Positions 33,901-44,808 of a stretch of 64,000 bases of DNA are shown here, piece after piece; positions within the stretch are counted from its first letter, which is position 1, and each line of letters begins with the position of its first letter. The position numbers and the translations under genes were made by a program. The notes under the pieces are model-generated. The model searched no databases and was not told the origin of the DNA. It saw only the letters and a program-made list of their open reading frames with translations. Source of the stretch: Edaphochlamys debaryana (lineage: Eukaryota; Chlorophyta; Chlorophyceae; Chlamydomonadales); the NCBI GenBank assembly GCA_016858145.1, contig JAEHOE010000014.1:62001-126000 (forward strand). The letters are read 5' to 3'.

Positions 33901-34846
33901 TCTGGCCAGCACTCCACATCCTCAAGCACGCACCCGGCCCCTCCGCCGCCTCGGCCGCCGCCGCCGCCACCCCGCCCGCGGTCCGCAGTGTGGGGGTGTA
34001 CCTCAAGTGCGCCCTGCCCTCGGTTCTGCCCCTGGGCCCCTCGGGCCCAGGCCCAGGCCCGGGCCCGGGCCCGGGGGTGCTGGCGGTGACGGCGGTGGAG
34101 TGCCGCCTGGCGGTGCACGCCTGGCGGGGCGACGGCGGCGGCGGCGGCGGGACCGGGGCCGGCGGCGGCGGGACCGGGGCCGGCGGCGGCGGCGGCGGCG
34201 GCGAGGGTCAGGCCCAGGGTGCGCCGTTGGAGGCCTTCTCGTACACTTTTGGGCGCAAGGACGTCATGCAGGTGGGGGTGGGGTGGGGTGGGGTTGGGGT
34301 GGGGTGGGGTGGGGTTGGGGTGGGGTTGGGGTGGGGGCGGGGTGGGGGTGGATGGGGATGGGGATGGGGAGGCGTCTGGGGGCGGGGTGTGGGAGGGTGC
34401 TGGGGCTTGGGGGTTGGTTGAGGGGACTCAGGGGGACGGGAGACGCACGTGCGGTCGAGGAGGAACTTCACGCGGTGCTTAGACATTCACCGCGGCTTAG
34501 ACATGAACCGTGGGCTCGCGCGTTTGGACTGGTGACTAGCTGCGTACCTCGCCGTACCCCGCCCGGGCCGTGATGCGGATCACGCACCCCATGTGACCTC
34601 TCCCCGTCCTTCCCCCTTGCACCTCTACCCCCCTGTCTTCATCAGGTGGGCAAGGGCCTGGGCTTTCAGGCGGTGCTCCCCCTCAAGGCCCCCCCTGACG
34701 GAGGCGACGGAGGCCCCGGCAGCACTGGCGGCGGCAGCGGCGGCGGCACTGGCGGCGGCGGCGCTGACGCTGGCTCCACGCTGCTTGCGGCCTGGGAGCC
34801 GTACCTGCGGGGCGGGCGGCTTACCGGCACGCTGACGTGGCTGTGA
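30973..34846 (+). CDS. BTB-BACK domain protein (probable CUL3 substrate-adaptor type)
   Basis: Five exons in phase: 30973-31842, 32143-32797, 33553-33717, 33886-34271, 34646-34846; 758 residues. The BTB fold starts with SDCDVVFYV and resumes at PLPAHSVLLCGGSPVL, then CADEITAAHAVLRFMYTG and the helix ending at exon 1. Between the first strand and the HSVLL helix is an insertion of about 160 residues that is Asp/Glu/Ser-rich, then Pro/Arg-rich with a basic KRHRS patch. Exon 2 continues with a BACK-like helical region (AAERALVSRICATPLAGVAELYAV ... VLLAVWLESNG, LFRTIRLVQLDP). Exons 3-5 form a C-terminal domain of unclear family (WSIPREALAARL, YEFWPALHILKH, GVYLKCALP, FSYTFGRKDVMQ) with a Gly-rich spacer. 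Proteins of this layout usually recruit substrates to cullin-3 ubiquitin ligases; that role is inferred. Confidence 0.82.
34272..34395 (+). repeat. (GGGGTGGGGTT)-type G/T minisatellite in BTB intron 4
   Basis: Immediately after the exon 4 donor, about 120 bases consist of G4-runs separated by T, GT or TT. The array is all purine plus T on the coding strand and has high G-quadruplex potential in DNA and RNA. Confidence 0.85.
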
Positions 34847-36162
34847 TCTGTGGGCCTGCGCGGGCCCCGCCCGGGCCCGAGCCCGGGCCCGGGCACAGGC
34901 CGGGCGTTAGGGGCGTTGCTGCGGAGCTGTGGACGCTGGTGGCGAGGGGCTGATGGAAACGAGGGCGGCAGTGGGGCTTTCCCCTACACGCAGCTGTGTG
35001 CACGTGTCTCCCCGGGGATGCGGCGTAGGGGATCCGGCCTTTGAAGTGCACGATGGCGGCTTGGGAGCCGATGTTACTATTGGGTTGGGGTTGAAAGGTT
35101 CGGGCTGCGGACCTGGGCACCCGCCCCTACTTGCCTCCCTCACACGGCCCTCGTGCTTTGCCACGCTGCGAGGTGACTGGGGTCTAGACTCTAGAGCCGA
35201 GTCGAGTGACTCCACTGGGCGCATGGGCTTCAGACAGAGCTGTCCCGATGGGATGATCAGACGGCGGGCGCCGGGGAGTGCGGGGACCGGAACCGGAAGG
35301 GGAGACCACGGCAAGGACGGATGGGAGCGTCGGGAGCATGGGCGGTGCGAGGACGGCTGGTCTTTCGTCACCGTCCGTTCCCCATCAGCGGCCTCTGTCA
35401 AGTGTCTCTCGCGACTCACGCCACGGTGCGTACGTACACGGCGTTGCACGGCGCGCGCGTTAGCTTCTGTCGACCATCTCGCCAACATGTCGTGCCGTGG
35501 AATTGAGCACGGGCGTGTGTGGGTCCTCACCGCCGCATTCACGTGGCTGCTCGTTTGTGCGTGCTTGCAAATAACAGCGACTGGGAGGCTCGTCGCTCGA
35601 ACGAGCCATGCTTGCCCGACCAAACGCTTCCCTGTCAGCCATGTTAGAAATCTTCGAGTTGAATTACGCTAGCTTTGTTTCACTCTCCAGGCTTCACTGG
35701 AGAGGCTGAAACCTGCTCGTAACCCTGGGAAGTTGCGCCAACCGTCGCTAATCGAGCGAACCATCGGAATGGCATCCCGTGCAGTCCGCACTCACGGCCG
35801 CGACGACTTGGAAGGCGCCCCTTACCTGAGCGAAGACGCCTGAGACACAACCAACCACCCAGCGGGCTCCAGGTCGCTCGCTGCACTCTGCACGCTCGAA
35901 TCGACTCCGGTCGCCCTTGCAGGTAAGCCCCGAAGCGACGTCCATTGCCATGAAAAGGTTGGTGGTGGTTTGGGCGTTCACGTTAGGCCGTGCGCTGGGC
36001 GCGCGACAAGCTTTCGCCGCACGCATCGTGCGCGGCCCAGCCACGCCGCGCGATAAGAGCAGCAATGACGTCCAGGCACAAGCGCCAATGCTGCATGACA
36101 AGGACACAATACACTTGTATGGGCCCCTCGGCTTGCCTCCTCAGGTACGCCAGCCACCTAGC
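34847..36162. other. Intergenic region; 5' flank of the LysM-TSP1 gene
   Basis: No confident gene. An ORF at 35487-35672 begins with a signal-peptide-like stretch (WVLTAAFTWLLVCACL) and could be a small secreted peptide or an upstream exon, but it lacks support. No clear poly(A) signal for the BTB gene was found. Confidence 0.45.
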
Positions 36163-38437
36163 ATGAGCATGGCGCGGACGTGCCGCCCCTCGGGCGGCTT
36201 GACCACCTCCTCCATCCTTATCGCTGCCCTGGTCGCTGCCACAGCGTATGGCGTTGCCGGAGGTGAGCGGCAACGAGTCCACCCTGCCTAACATTTGAAA
36301 CCCCGTCTGTCCCAGGCTGGGGCCCCACGGTGACTCACCCCAGCAGCACGGGGGCCTGGGAAGGCCGGATGGCTCTGCCCAGAGGGCTGAGCTCCCGCTG
36401 CTGGTGTTTGCCCTGAGGAGGGGCTTCGGAAAGGCTGTCCAGGAAGCAGCTAAAGTGGTGACGTACGGCTAAAGTGGTGACGTACGGCTCTAAATACGGT
36501 ACCCAGACGACTCGTGCTGAGCTCCCCGGCCCGCCGCCGGTGTTTGCACGCAGACCCGTCCGACAAGTCAAGGGGAGGGGCCGGTGCCCCTGCACCCAGC
36601 TGCGAGCAGTTCGCGCTGTGGGAGGCGAGCAGCAAGCTGCAGGACATGGCCGCCACCTTCAGCCTCAGCCTGCAGGACCTGCAGGCCCTCAACCCCCACC
36701 TCAAGCTCAGCGATATCCCCTCAGCCGGGGTAGCGACGCCCCTCTGCGTCGTTGGCGCCGTGGCTGACTCAGCCGATGCCTCCAAGCCCAAGCCGCCGAG
36801 CCCCAAGGGCCGACGGCCCAAAGGCCTAAACGCGTACACCGCAAAGTCCGGCGGTGGAAGCACGTGCCTTGACCTCATGGCAAGGGCCGACCCGCCACTC
36901 GACATCGCTACCTTCGTGGCGCTCAACCCCAACCTCGACTGCAACTCGATCGCTGACGGCACGTCCGTCTATCTGCCCAAGGGCACCATCATCGAGGCCG
37001 CCGCCCGCCCCAAGCCCTTCCGGGGAGGCAATACGGACTGCGCCGTCGGGCCGTGGGGCGACTGGACGGACTGCAGCCCGGACGGCACCCAGTCCCGGTT
37101 CCGCACCATCTACCGTGACGCTGCGGGCACCGGCAAGCCCTGCCCCCCGACCTTCGAGAGCCGCGACTGCAGCACCGCCGCCGGCGGTGCCCGCCGTCGA
37201 GAGCTGCTCCCCGCCAACCAGTGCCCCGCCGATTATAACGGTGGGGGGGGGGGGAGGGAAGGGGGGGGGAGGTGAGAGGAAAGCTTCTTGTTCTCAGGTT
37301 GTCTGAGGCCCAATAGGGCGGGATCAGGGACATCGGATGCGGGGGTGGGGGTGGAAAGGCCGCTCCGCCCCCGCCGCCATCCACCCTCCATCCATCCCGC
37401 GATCCATCCATCCGGCGGCCCCACCGTTCTCCCTAACTGACCCTCGCCCCCGTCCCTGCCCCCACCCAACCCCACTGGGATCAGGCTGCTCCGTTCCCTC
37501 GGGCTTGCCGTACTATAGGCTCTTCACGCCGGCGTGCAACCTTCACGGTGCGTGTGCCGTATATGCGTGCAGCTAGCACGTGCACCCTGGCTTGCTGTCT
37601 GTCTAGTGGTGACGCGCGCCGCCCCCACGCACCCCCCCCCCCCCCCGCCCCCCCCCCCGCCCGCCCCCCGCGGCTTCTGCTCCTAACCGCCACCCCTCCC
37701 CCCCCCCCCGCCCTTTTGCCGCAGACATCTGCTACAGCTGCAACGAACACGCGGGCTGGGAGTTCGCCACTCGGTCCTACTGCGACAACATGTGGCGCGA
37801 CAAGATGCTCTCCATGTGCAGCACCTACTGGTCATCATGGTGGCAGGTGCGTGGGGAGGAGACCCGCGGCGGTATGCCGCATGCGAGGGGCGCGGGACAG
37901 AGGAGGCATTGGTCACATGGGCGGCACTGGAGCGGCAGGGATCTGAGGGGGACGGCAGGGATCTGAGGGGGACGGCAGGGATCTGAGGGGGACGGCAGGG
38001 ATCTGAGTCCCATATGCGCTCTGGCACGCCGCGCCCCCGGCCCTACCCTCGGTACCAACCTCACCCCACGACCCCAGCTCCAGGTCATTGACCTGGGGTC
38101 GAGTTGGGTCGAGCGGGGTCGACCATAGAATAGGCAGGGGCGGATTGGAGTCCTCACTGCGCTCTTGCACCCCTGGCCCACTACCCTTGCCCCTGTGCAC
38201 CAACCCAACCACCAGGTCGTTGACCTCGGCTACTGCAAAACCATGGCTCAAGCCTATTGGGCGGGCGTGTCGCTCTTCGCGGCCTCCTACTTCAGCTTCG
38301 AGAACAAGCCCAACGGCCTCATCCAGGACGGCTGCCTGTGGAAACCCTGGGACGCGGCGATCAACAACGTCCGCGGCGGCGGCTTCCACCCCGGCTGGGC
38401 GGGCTGCCCCTGCATCGAGAGGGCCTGCCTCTTCTAA
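36163..38437 (+). CDS. Secreted LysM - thrombospondin type 1 protein with Cys/Trp-rich C terminus
   Basis: Four exons in phase: 36163-36262, 36554-37240, 37725-37846, 38216-38437; 376 residues. Exon 1 is a signal peptide (MSMARTCRPSGG then ILIAALVAATAYGVAG). Exon 2 carries a LysM-like repeat (CEQFALWEASSKLQDMA ... LQALNPHL), a Lys/Pro-rich linker, a second LysM-like repeat (CLDLMARADPPLD...LNPNLDC...GTSVYLP), then a TSP1 domain beginning CAVGPWGDWTDCSPDG and ending SRDC. Exons 3-4 encode a Cys/Trp-rich C-terminal region (ICYSCNEHAGWEF, MWRDKMLSMC, GCPCIERACLF). LysM modules bind chitin/peptidoglycan-type N-acetylglucosamine glycans, and TSP1 modules mediate protein-matrix contacts, so a cell-wall or matrix role is likely. 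Introns carry a 20-base tandem repeat and a partial copy of exon 4. Confidence 0.85.
37934..38007 (+). repeat. 20-base tandem repeat (ggcagggatctgagggggac), about 4 copies, in LysM-TSP1 intron 3
   Basis: Exact 20-base period starting at 37934, 37954, 37974 and 37994; the last copy is incomplete. Confidence 0.9.
38081..38229 (+). repeat. Junction-spanning duplication: acceptor and first bases of LysM-TSP1 exon 4
   Basis: The true acceptor and exon start (CAG then gtcgttgacctcgg at 38213-38229) has an upstream relative at 38081-38097 (CAG then gtcattgacctggg). The upstream copy ends after about 14 exon bases. Confidence 0.65.
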
Positions 38438-39953
38438 ATCATTGTGGAGCCCTCCCAAGCTCGAGCCATTGGGCACAATCGGAAGCCTACCTCAGACCAC
38501 CTTTGTTCGTGTCCACGCTTTACTGTCCAGTTCCGCGTGTGTTTAGAAGAGAGTTTCCTAGGCCCTCTCGAGACGACGTCCATGGTACAGACGCCTGCGC
38601 AAGTCCGCAACTCTATGAAGACGATGAGTGTGAAGGGATGAAGTCATTCTGTGCATGGCAGACTCATGGCGCACAGCCCTAGTGGGTTTAGTTGTGCCGG
38701 CTTGCCCGTGGGTTTTGAGTGCAGCTGACGGGGGGCTCGCAAAGTCCTGGGGCACTTTCACGTGCGTGGGTACGTCGAGGGACGTGGTGGTGGCGAAGCA
38801 GGGCGGACGGGGGTCAGTTTCTAAGCTGTTGCAGTGCACCGCCAGGCACCTTGCCCTTGTCCTGACTCCTGAGGGCCATGCTGTGCGTTTGCGTGGTGTC
38901 ACACTGTCACATGACGCAACTTGGCATCGTAATTTTGTCCATAAGCTTTGTGCATAAGCTCATGCGCCAGCGCCCCGGAGCTGGTTAGAGGCTCCCCCTT
39001 GCGGTGGTGATCTGTATCAGACCAACCGTCTGCTAATAGCGTCCATACTCGGGTTGTTGTCAAGTGGGCCCATGTGGGCCTCGCAGTCTTCGCGTTGAGC
39101 ACGTTCGCATTGGCGGCCAGAGCCCCGCCACATGGTCTCGAAGCATACCAAAGTGGAGCAGCTGGAGCTGTCACGGTGGCGGAGTCCTGTGCAGAGCACG
39201 GTTCGAAATCCATTCTAAAGTGGGGTTTCACAGTATCAGTCGTGGCAGAGGCTGACGTGGGAACACCGCAGGCTTTAGACACGCCGAGTGGTTGTGTGTC
39301 TCCTCGTCCTCGGATTGGCGTGTTCGCAACCTGGCGGGGGGTCATGCGATCATGGGGCGCACCGTGTGTCGTGATGAGAGCAAGGGGCGGCAGTGTGAGG
39401 CATAAGTTGAGGCAGGGGGCGGGCGGCTTCTGTGCGGGGCTTGCCAGGTCGAGCTGAGAGGGCCAGTCGAGTTCTTCTCTAGGTTGTTGACTAGACGCCC
39501 CGCAATCCACCCACCCCCTTGGCCCCCCTCAGCGGTCTCCCTCGCTAGGATTCGCCCTGCTCTCAAACCCTGTGGTGCACTGCTTGCTTGATCGCCCCAC
39601 CCCCATCAGCTGACATCACACTCTGCTTTATATCGCCACGGCTTACGCCCATGGCCCCACCAGGCTCCCTCCCTCCTCTCCCCCCCTTCCCGCCAAGTTT
39701 GAAATCCCTCGACGCCCCTATCGCATCAGAACCACCTCCTGCGCTGCCTGGATTGCCCCCTCCCATCCGCGTGTGACCCTCGCCTCCTCGGTCCCCGCGA
39801 AGTGTGTCAGGTGCCGTACTTGGCGCACCAGAAACGCGTGCAATAAACAGTACACGGGGCCAACTCCGACCCCGAGTGTGTCCTGCTGCGCCCCTGTTGC
39901 TTGTCATCAGATACCAGCGTCGCTACCAGTTGGTTACAGTTCGTGTCGCCACG
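38438..39953. other. Intergenic region; no gene assigned
   Basis: No exon chain or domain recognised. A 203-codon minus ORF (38899-39510) and overlapping plus ORFs have no family motifs. The region is less GC-rich than the genes around it. Confidence 0.45.
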
Positions 39954-42900
39954 ATGCGCACGCTCGCGTTGGTCCTCGTATACCTCGCATCGCTGGCATA
40001 CGCGGAGGTCCACACCGCAGGGACGACCGCAACTCGACACATAATACACAACGATGAATGGGGACACGCGGCGTACCGTAACCTGAGCACTTGGCGATCG
40101 ACATTGTTCAACAGGGTGGAGAAGGTCAGACGAGCAGCTTTGACAGTCAGGGACTGCTTCACATCGTGGACACCGCAAATAATGAGCTTTCGCCCGTCTT
40201 CCCCTGTGTGTGCGCAGTTTGTTTCCTCCCACGGCACACAGCCCTACTTCGCGGCCATGCGCGCTATGCCTTCTTCGAGCCCTTTCTCACGTGAGACTGA
40301 CTTCTGAACTCTAGCAGTGACTTCCACAACACTCGACTGACGGGCGCGTATTCGGTTACGTCGGTACGTGCAGGTGCCCCCCGGGTCGCCCGCTTCGTCG
40401 AGTGGGGGCCTCCGGCGACGGCGGCAAGTGGCTGTGCGGGCTGGAGGCCATGGAGGCCCCCTGCACCGTCATCTCCGTCGGCTCGTGCAATGACTACACG
40501 TGAGGCCACGGGGGGGAGGCGGGTGGCAACTCAGAAACTGGAGAGTGGAGTCCAGAGTGCAACACAAGGTTGCTGCCTGGTGCCTGCCCGCCTCACCAGT
40601 GCGCCCGTGCCTGGGGGTGCTGTGGAGCCCGGGTAGGGGCCCTGCCGTCCAAGTCAGGGGGCGGCGTGCTGGCTTGCAGGGGGCAAGCCCGTGAGGTTGG
40701 CTGCCAAGCCACGGCGTTCAGCTGCCGTGCACCCCTCTGGGGTTCCTCATTGTAACCACCGAGGACTGGGGGTGCTGTGAGGCTGCGCGCGCTGCCACAC
40801 CGGCCTTCAGGCGGCCAGAGGACATTCGATAAAGCTTGAAGTGACCGGTATGAACAAGCGGGGCGCAATTCTGCGGCCCCCGCCTTCGCCCCAGCCATGG
40901 TCTAGCCACCTAGAGCGTCCTAGCGCCCGTGAGGGGGGCATTGCTGCGCAGCGGACCAGCGTCCTCACACTGCGTCTGCCCTGCACGCGCGCAGGTTTGA
41001 AGCGACGGTGCTCAATGTGGGTCACCCGGGGGGGAGCAGTGCGGCTGTGCCCCTTGATGTGCCCAAGGGACACGTGTCCATACGACGTGTGGAGTCTGAT
41101 GCGCATTGCGGGCTGCTGCTGAGGCTTTTCTGCCGAAGAGAATCGGACATGGGCCCTCATCACGTCATCAGTCCTGCTAAGCTTCCCCTGTGGCGGCCCC
41201 TCCAATCATTCTTTCCCCCCGCCCCAAACCTATCTTGCGACTTCTGTCCCTGGCCCAGGAGACCAAGTGCGACGTGGTGACAGTCGACTGTACGGTGTCG
41301 GATCCACAGATCCTGGATCCGGTACGACACAAGTTCATCAAGAAGTGCCTGACCTCCTCGACAGCCGTCAAGGAGCGAGCCGACCTGGCCACATACGAAG
41401 AGGCGAGGAGGGTCCGCGTAACAAGCAATCGGTTCGGCGGATACTACGTGCTGCGATAGATCGTGTCTTTGATCCTACTCCTGGCGTCTCGCTGCACATG
41501 CAGATCGTCTCCAGCCTAGGCCTGCCACCGGGCAGCGCGCCCCTCCTCAAGTTTGATGCTGAGGGCTACGAATTCCCCGTCTTTTCCGAGGTGGGCGGGT
41601 GGGTTGCCTAAATATTGTTTCGCCCGTGCAGTAAGCCATGAGGCGCCTGGCCTTCCCGCGCTGTTCCCGGTCCATCCTCGCCTCACCCAAATGTCCTCCC
41701 GCCCACCACCCCAGTAACCCTCCCCCCTTACCCTTTCGCGCCTCGCCCCCTCACCCCCCTTTCTCCACCCCCCAAGTGGGACGAGACCACCATACATGCG
41801 CCTGCCCTCCCTTTCACCCACCCCCTTCCCCCCTCCCCTCTCTGCCCCCTTCGCCCCCCTTCCCCTCCTCCCTCCCCCTCCCACCCCCCCATGTGCAGTG
41901 GGACGAGACCACCATGCGCCTGCCCGAGCAGATCGCCGTGGAGCTGCACTACCGCTCCGACCCCGCCTCGGCGCTCAGCCTCAGCCAGCCGCTGTTTTTC
42001 CGCCCCGAGCTGGACCTGGCGGAGCTGGCGCTGTTCGTGGGGCACATGGCCAACCTGGGTGGGTGGGCGGGGAGGGGGTTGGAGGGGGCGTGTGTGTGGT
42101 GAGGCAAGGGAGGGGATGGCGCACATGGCCAACCTGGGTGGGTGGGAAGGTTGGGCGGGTGGGGGTGGAGGGGGCGGACGGGGCTGGGTGGGTGAGTGGG
42201 TGGAGGGGGTGGAGGGGCTGGCATGGCAACTAGAAGGGCGAGGGAGGGGATGGTGGATAGTGGGGTGGCCAGCGTGGGTGGGTGCCGTTGATAAGAGAGG
42301 TACAGAGGAGCGCAAGCATGGACGCAAGGAAGGGCAGGCGTGTCGCACGTGGCCAGAGGGGCAGAGAGGGTTAAGAACAGGGGTGCCAGGCAAGCGAGTG
42401 CGCAAGGGCACGGCCCGGGGAACCAGTCGCCTGCTGCCCAGGGCATGGCAACAATTGAAACATGCATTAGGAAACAATTAGGAGAGCACGTTCGCGTGTT
42501 ACCGTGAAAGCCTCGGACGGTTACCTTGTCGCCATGGCCAGGCGTCAGCTCTCCGGCGGCTCGCAAGGTATCCCGGCCCGTCTAACCCACACGTATACAG
42601 ACCGCGTAGGTAGGGCCGCAGAGAGAGTAGCGGCCGGGTTGGGCGAGGGCTTCTGCCAAGACCCCAACCACGGGCTGTGGGACAAAGGGGTGTGAGGACC
42701 AAGCGGCAGAGGCGGAGCACTGACGCACGGTGTCTTGCCGCACGTCATGTGGGTCAGCCAACTGTCTGCTGGTCCTGAGGCTGGCCCTACTGGCAGCGGG
42801 GTGAAGGATTTTACGCCCTCCACCTCTGCTGCATGCCCACCCACCCCACCCTACCCTTCCCCGCCTGCCCACCTGCAGGCTACGGAGTGGTCAGTCGGGA

Positions 42901-42979
42901 GGACAATGCGTTCTGCGACATGTGTTCGGAGCTCACGTTCTTTCGTGTGGAGTCGCACTACAAGAAGCGGGCGGACTGA
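39954..42979 (+). CDS. METTL24/FkbM-like SAM-dependent methyltransferase, secretory-pathway type
   Basis: The start ATG at 39954 opens a signal peptide or signal anchor (MRTLALVLVYLASLAYA). Downstream exons: one ending at 40290 (RYAFFEPFLT), then 40374-40499, 40995-41016, 41259 to about 41440, about 41470-41590, 41899-42058, 42879-42979. Spliced motifs are GDGGKWLCG, the SAM-loop-like VISVGSCNDYTFEATVLN, VVTVDCTV, LLKFDAEGYEFPVF, the RLPEQIAVELHY strand and the terminal GYGVVSREDNAFCDMCSELTFFR. This is the order seen in METTL24-type and FkbM-type methyltransferases; the substrate is unknown. Two points are unresolved: the exact end of exon 1 (a GTAACC donor near 40078 fits phase), and a frame change between the ATYEEARRVR segment and the DPTPGVSLHMQIV segment. 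Introns hold partial copies of both ends of the 41899-42058 exon. Confidence 0.78.
41777..41930 (+). repeat. Junction-spanning duplication: start of methyltransferase exon at 41899
   Basis: The exon start tgggacgagaccaccat (41899-41915) with the following gcgcctgccc is present upstream at 41777-41805 with a 3-base insertion, preceded by a C-rich tract and AAG. The copy stops after about 30 exon bases. Confidence 0.85.
42042..42145 (+). repeat. Junction-spanning duplication: end of methyltransferase exon at 42058 plus donor
   Basis: The exon end and donor (gcacatggccaacctgggtg, 42042-42061) recurs at 42121-42140, followed by the same ggtggg. A third, diverged copy lies near 42267-42288 (tggccagcgtgggtgggtg). 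Each copy recreates the GTGGGT donor. Confidence 0.85.
42220..42361 (+). repeat. Inverted repeat, intronic arm (partner at 43371-43500)
   Basis: This intron segment of the methyltransferase gene matches the reverse complement of 43371-43500 with moderate divergence and small gaps. Shared phrases include the segment around gcaagcatggacgca and gggcaggcgtgtcgcacgtgg. Confidence 0.75.
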
Positions 42980-43370
42980 AGAGAGCACAAAGAGTCACTC
43001 CGCAACAAGAGGGCACCGTACATGCTGTACATAAGTTGTGGGTGGATAGCAAAGAGCCCCCTGGAAGAGTGGGACGTTTAATGACATCTGCACGGTGATC
43101 GCATCCGCTGCATTGCAAATTGCAAGGGCAGGGCAAGGCAGGGCCAAGGGGGGGTAGGACTGAAAGCACGCAGTGCGGAATGCTGCCCTTAATTCCTTGA
43201 GCCTTTCGACCTGCCGCCAGCCGCCAGCAGTCAGCGTCAGTGCCCCGCCTCTGCCGCTTGGTCCCCCTGCCCAACGCCGCACACCCCAGCTACTCCCTCA
43301 GCCCCAGGCCCATCAAGTTGTCAAGCCAGGGAGGACATGAAGACCAGTGGGAACCCCTCTCCGCCCCTCC
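42980..43370. other. 3' flank of the methyltransferase gene
   Basis: No gene seen. No TGTAA signal was found in the first few hundred bases after the stop codon. Confidence 0.4.
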
Positions 43371-43500
43371 AGCCACGTGCGACACGCCTGCCCTTTCCTG
43401 CGTCCATGCTTGCCCTCCTCTGACCAAAGCCACCCACGACCCACCCACCCAGGTTGGCCATGTGCGCCATCCCCTCCCACGCCCTACCATTTGCCATGCC
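43371..43500 (-). repeat. Inverted repeat, downstream arm (partner at 42220-42361)
   Basis: This is an inverted, diverged copy of methyltransferase intron DNA placed about 0.4 kb beyond the stop codon and just left of the tRNA palindrome. It includes an antisense copy of the duplicated exon-end/donor sequence. Confidence 0.75.
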
Positions 43501-43595
43501 AGGAGGGGAGGGGGGGGGCTTGGGTGCAGGGTATACTAGGAGGTCTGCGTACTTGGCGGCCCACGCCCTGCGCCACAAGCCTCACAACCAAGTCG

Positions 43596-44808
43596 CCCCT
43601 GCTCCAGCGCCCAGCCCCGCTCGGCGAGGGGACTCCCCTTACCCCTCCTCTTGAGCAGGACGGCCCCGCCCTCCTGCACTGCTTGGACACCCCGGCTGAC
43701 AGAGTGGGCGCCGCGGAAGGCTCAGCCCCCCCACTCCCCCCTGCTCTCTCCACGGGCTTCACGGGCACAGCAAGGAAGGCCCCCTGCGCCCCCTCCTCTC
43801 CACTCAGCCCCTTGGGAGCAGGGGCGCTGAGGCGGCCGCGCGTTGCGCAGCACGTGTGGGAGAGTTGGGCTGTGTTTGTGTTGCATTGCATTTTCGGCAT
43901 TGTGGGACTTTGGTCTAGTGGTATGATTCTCGCTTTGGGAACACCTCCCTCGAAGGTGCGAGAGGCCGCGGGTTCGATTCCCGCAAGTCCCCTTACGTTT
44001 TGCAGGCTTACCGGAGCCCCACGCACCCTTTTGCCACCCCTGAAGCGCTCTGGGGGTCCCTGCGAAGCCAGGCAACCAGCAGGGGCAACGGCGGGGCGGT
44101 CCTTGGCAACGGAGGCGTCCTCGGGGGGGGGGGGGCAACTAGAAGCCTGCTCAAGGTGCGGCCGGTGCAACCTGCTGGTAAGTGAGCATGCTTCAAGCGG
44201 TCCCTTGATGAAAGGGTAGGTGCACGAGAGGAGCCAGGGACTCGCAAGTCACCGAGCTTCGACACTCGGCATCAATGGGAAGGTCCCTAGGCTTGCCACA
44301 CTGCCGCGAGGAGCCCCGCACCAGCAAGGGATACAAGGCTATGCGTAGCTGAGTATAGGCGAGGTCGCGCCGAGTTTCTGTGTTGGTCTGCCCGTTGCGC
44401 ATGTCAAGAAATCGGTCGATCGGCAGTTGCGCGGCTCTGGCCTTTGCGGATCGCAGGATCACTGCTATCCAGGTCTTGCATGTACTGGCCAGCACAGATT
44501 ACGCAGGCCGGCACATGTCGGTACTAGTCCCACAGCGCCCCGCGCCTCGTGCCGGGGCCCCTCACGCCCCAGACAGCGAGCGCTCCACACCGGAATCGCC
44601 GCCCTGTGGCCCACGCCCGCGCCCTGCAATCACATCGTCCTGGTCCTGGAGTACATCCCCCAAGTACCGGTGCCCCGCGCACCGTCAACCGCCATTTCCG
44701 TCTCCATACCGCCTCTTCCTGCCGCCACGACGAGCCCCGTGGCCCCGTCCCGGGCCCCGCAGTAGTCCTCCCCAGTCCCCCTTGAAGAGCTTGGTACGCA
44801 GAGGAGCA
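43596..44808 (+). repeat. Large palindrome, left arm (about 1.2 kb)
   Basis: This arm matches the reverse complement of 44871-46514 (less the inserted element) through a 62-base spacer. Differences include single-base changes (for example ctttgcggatcg against cgtttgcggatcg), a 30-40-base deletion near 43640-43675 relative to the other arm, and poly-G length differences. The arm contains one tRNA-Pro gene. Confidence 0.9.
43904..43991 (+). tRNA. tRNA-Pro (anticodon UGG) with 17-base intron, copy 1
   Basis: The acceptor stem GGGACTT/AAGTCCC pairs perfectly over 7 bases. The D-arm region reads GGTCTAGTGGTATGATTC, the anticodon stem CTCGC/GCGAG encloses a loop with TGG, and the T arm is GCGGGTTCGATTCCCGC. 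An intron of 17 bases (43940-43956 approximately) follows position 37. The D/anticodon region is the eukaryotic tRNA-Pro pattern. The gene lies in the left palindrome arm. Confidence 0.9.

Noticed and set aside
38899..39510. HELMH (HExxH-like) motif in a 203-codon minus ORF
   Set aside because: The rest of the ORF has no metallopeptidase features or signal peptide; five residues can occur by chance.
43347..44219. A 290-codon plus ORF and its 157-179-codon relatives at 45525-46068
   Set aside because: They run through the tRNA genes and are mirror copies in the palindrome; no coding signature.
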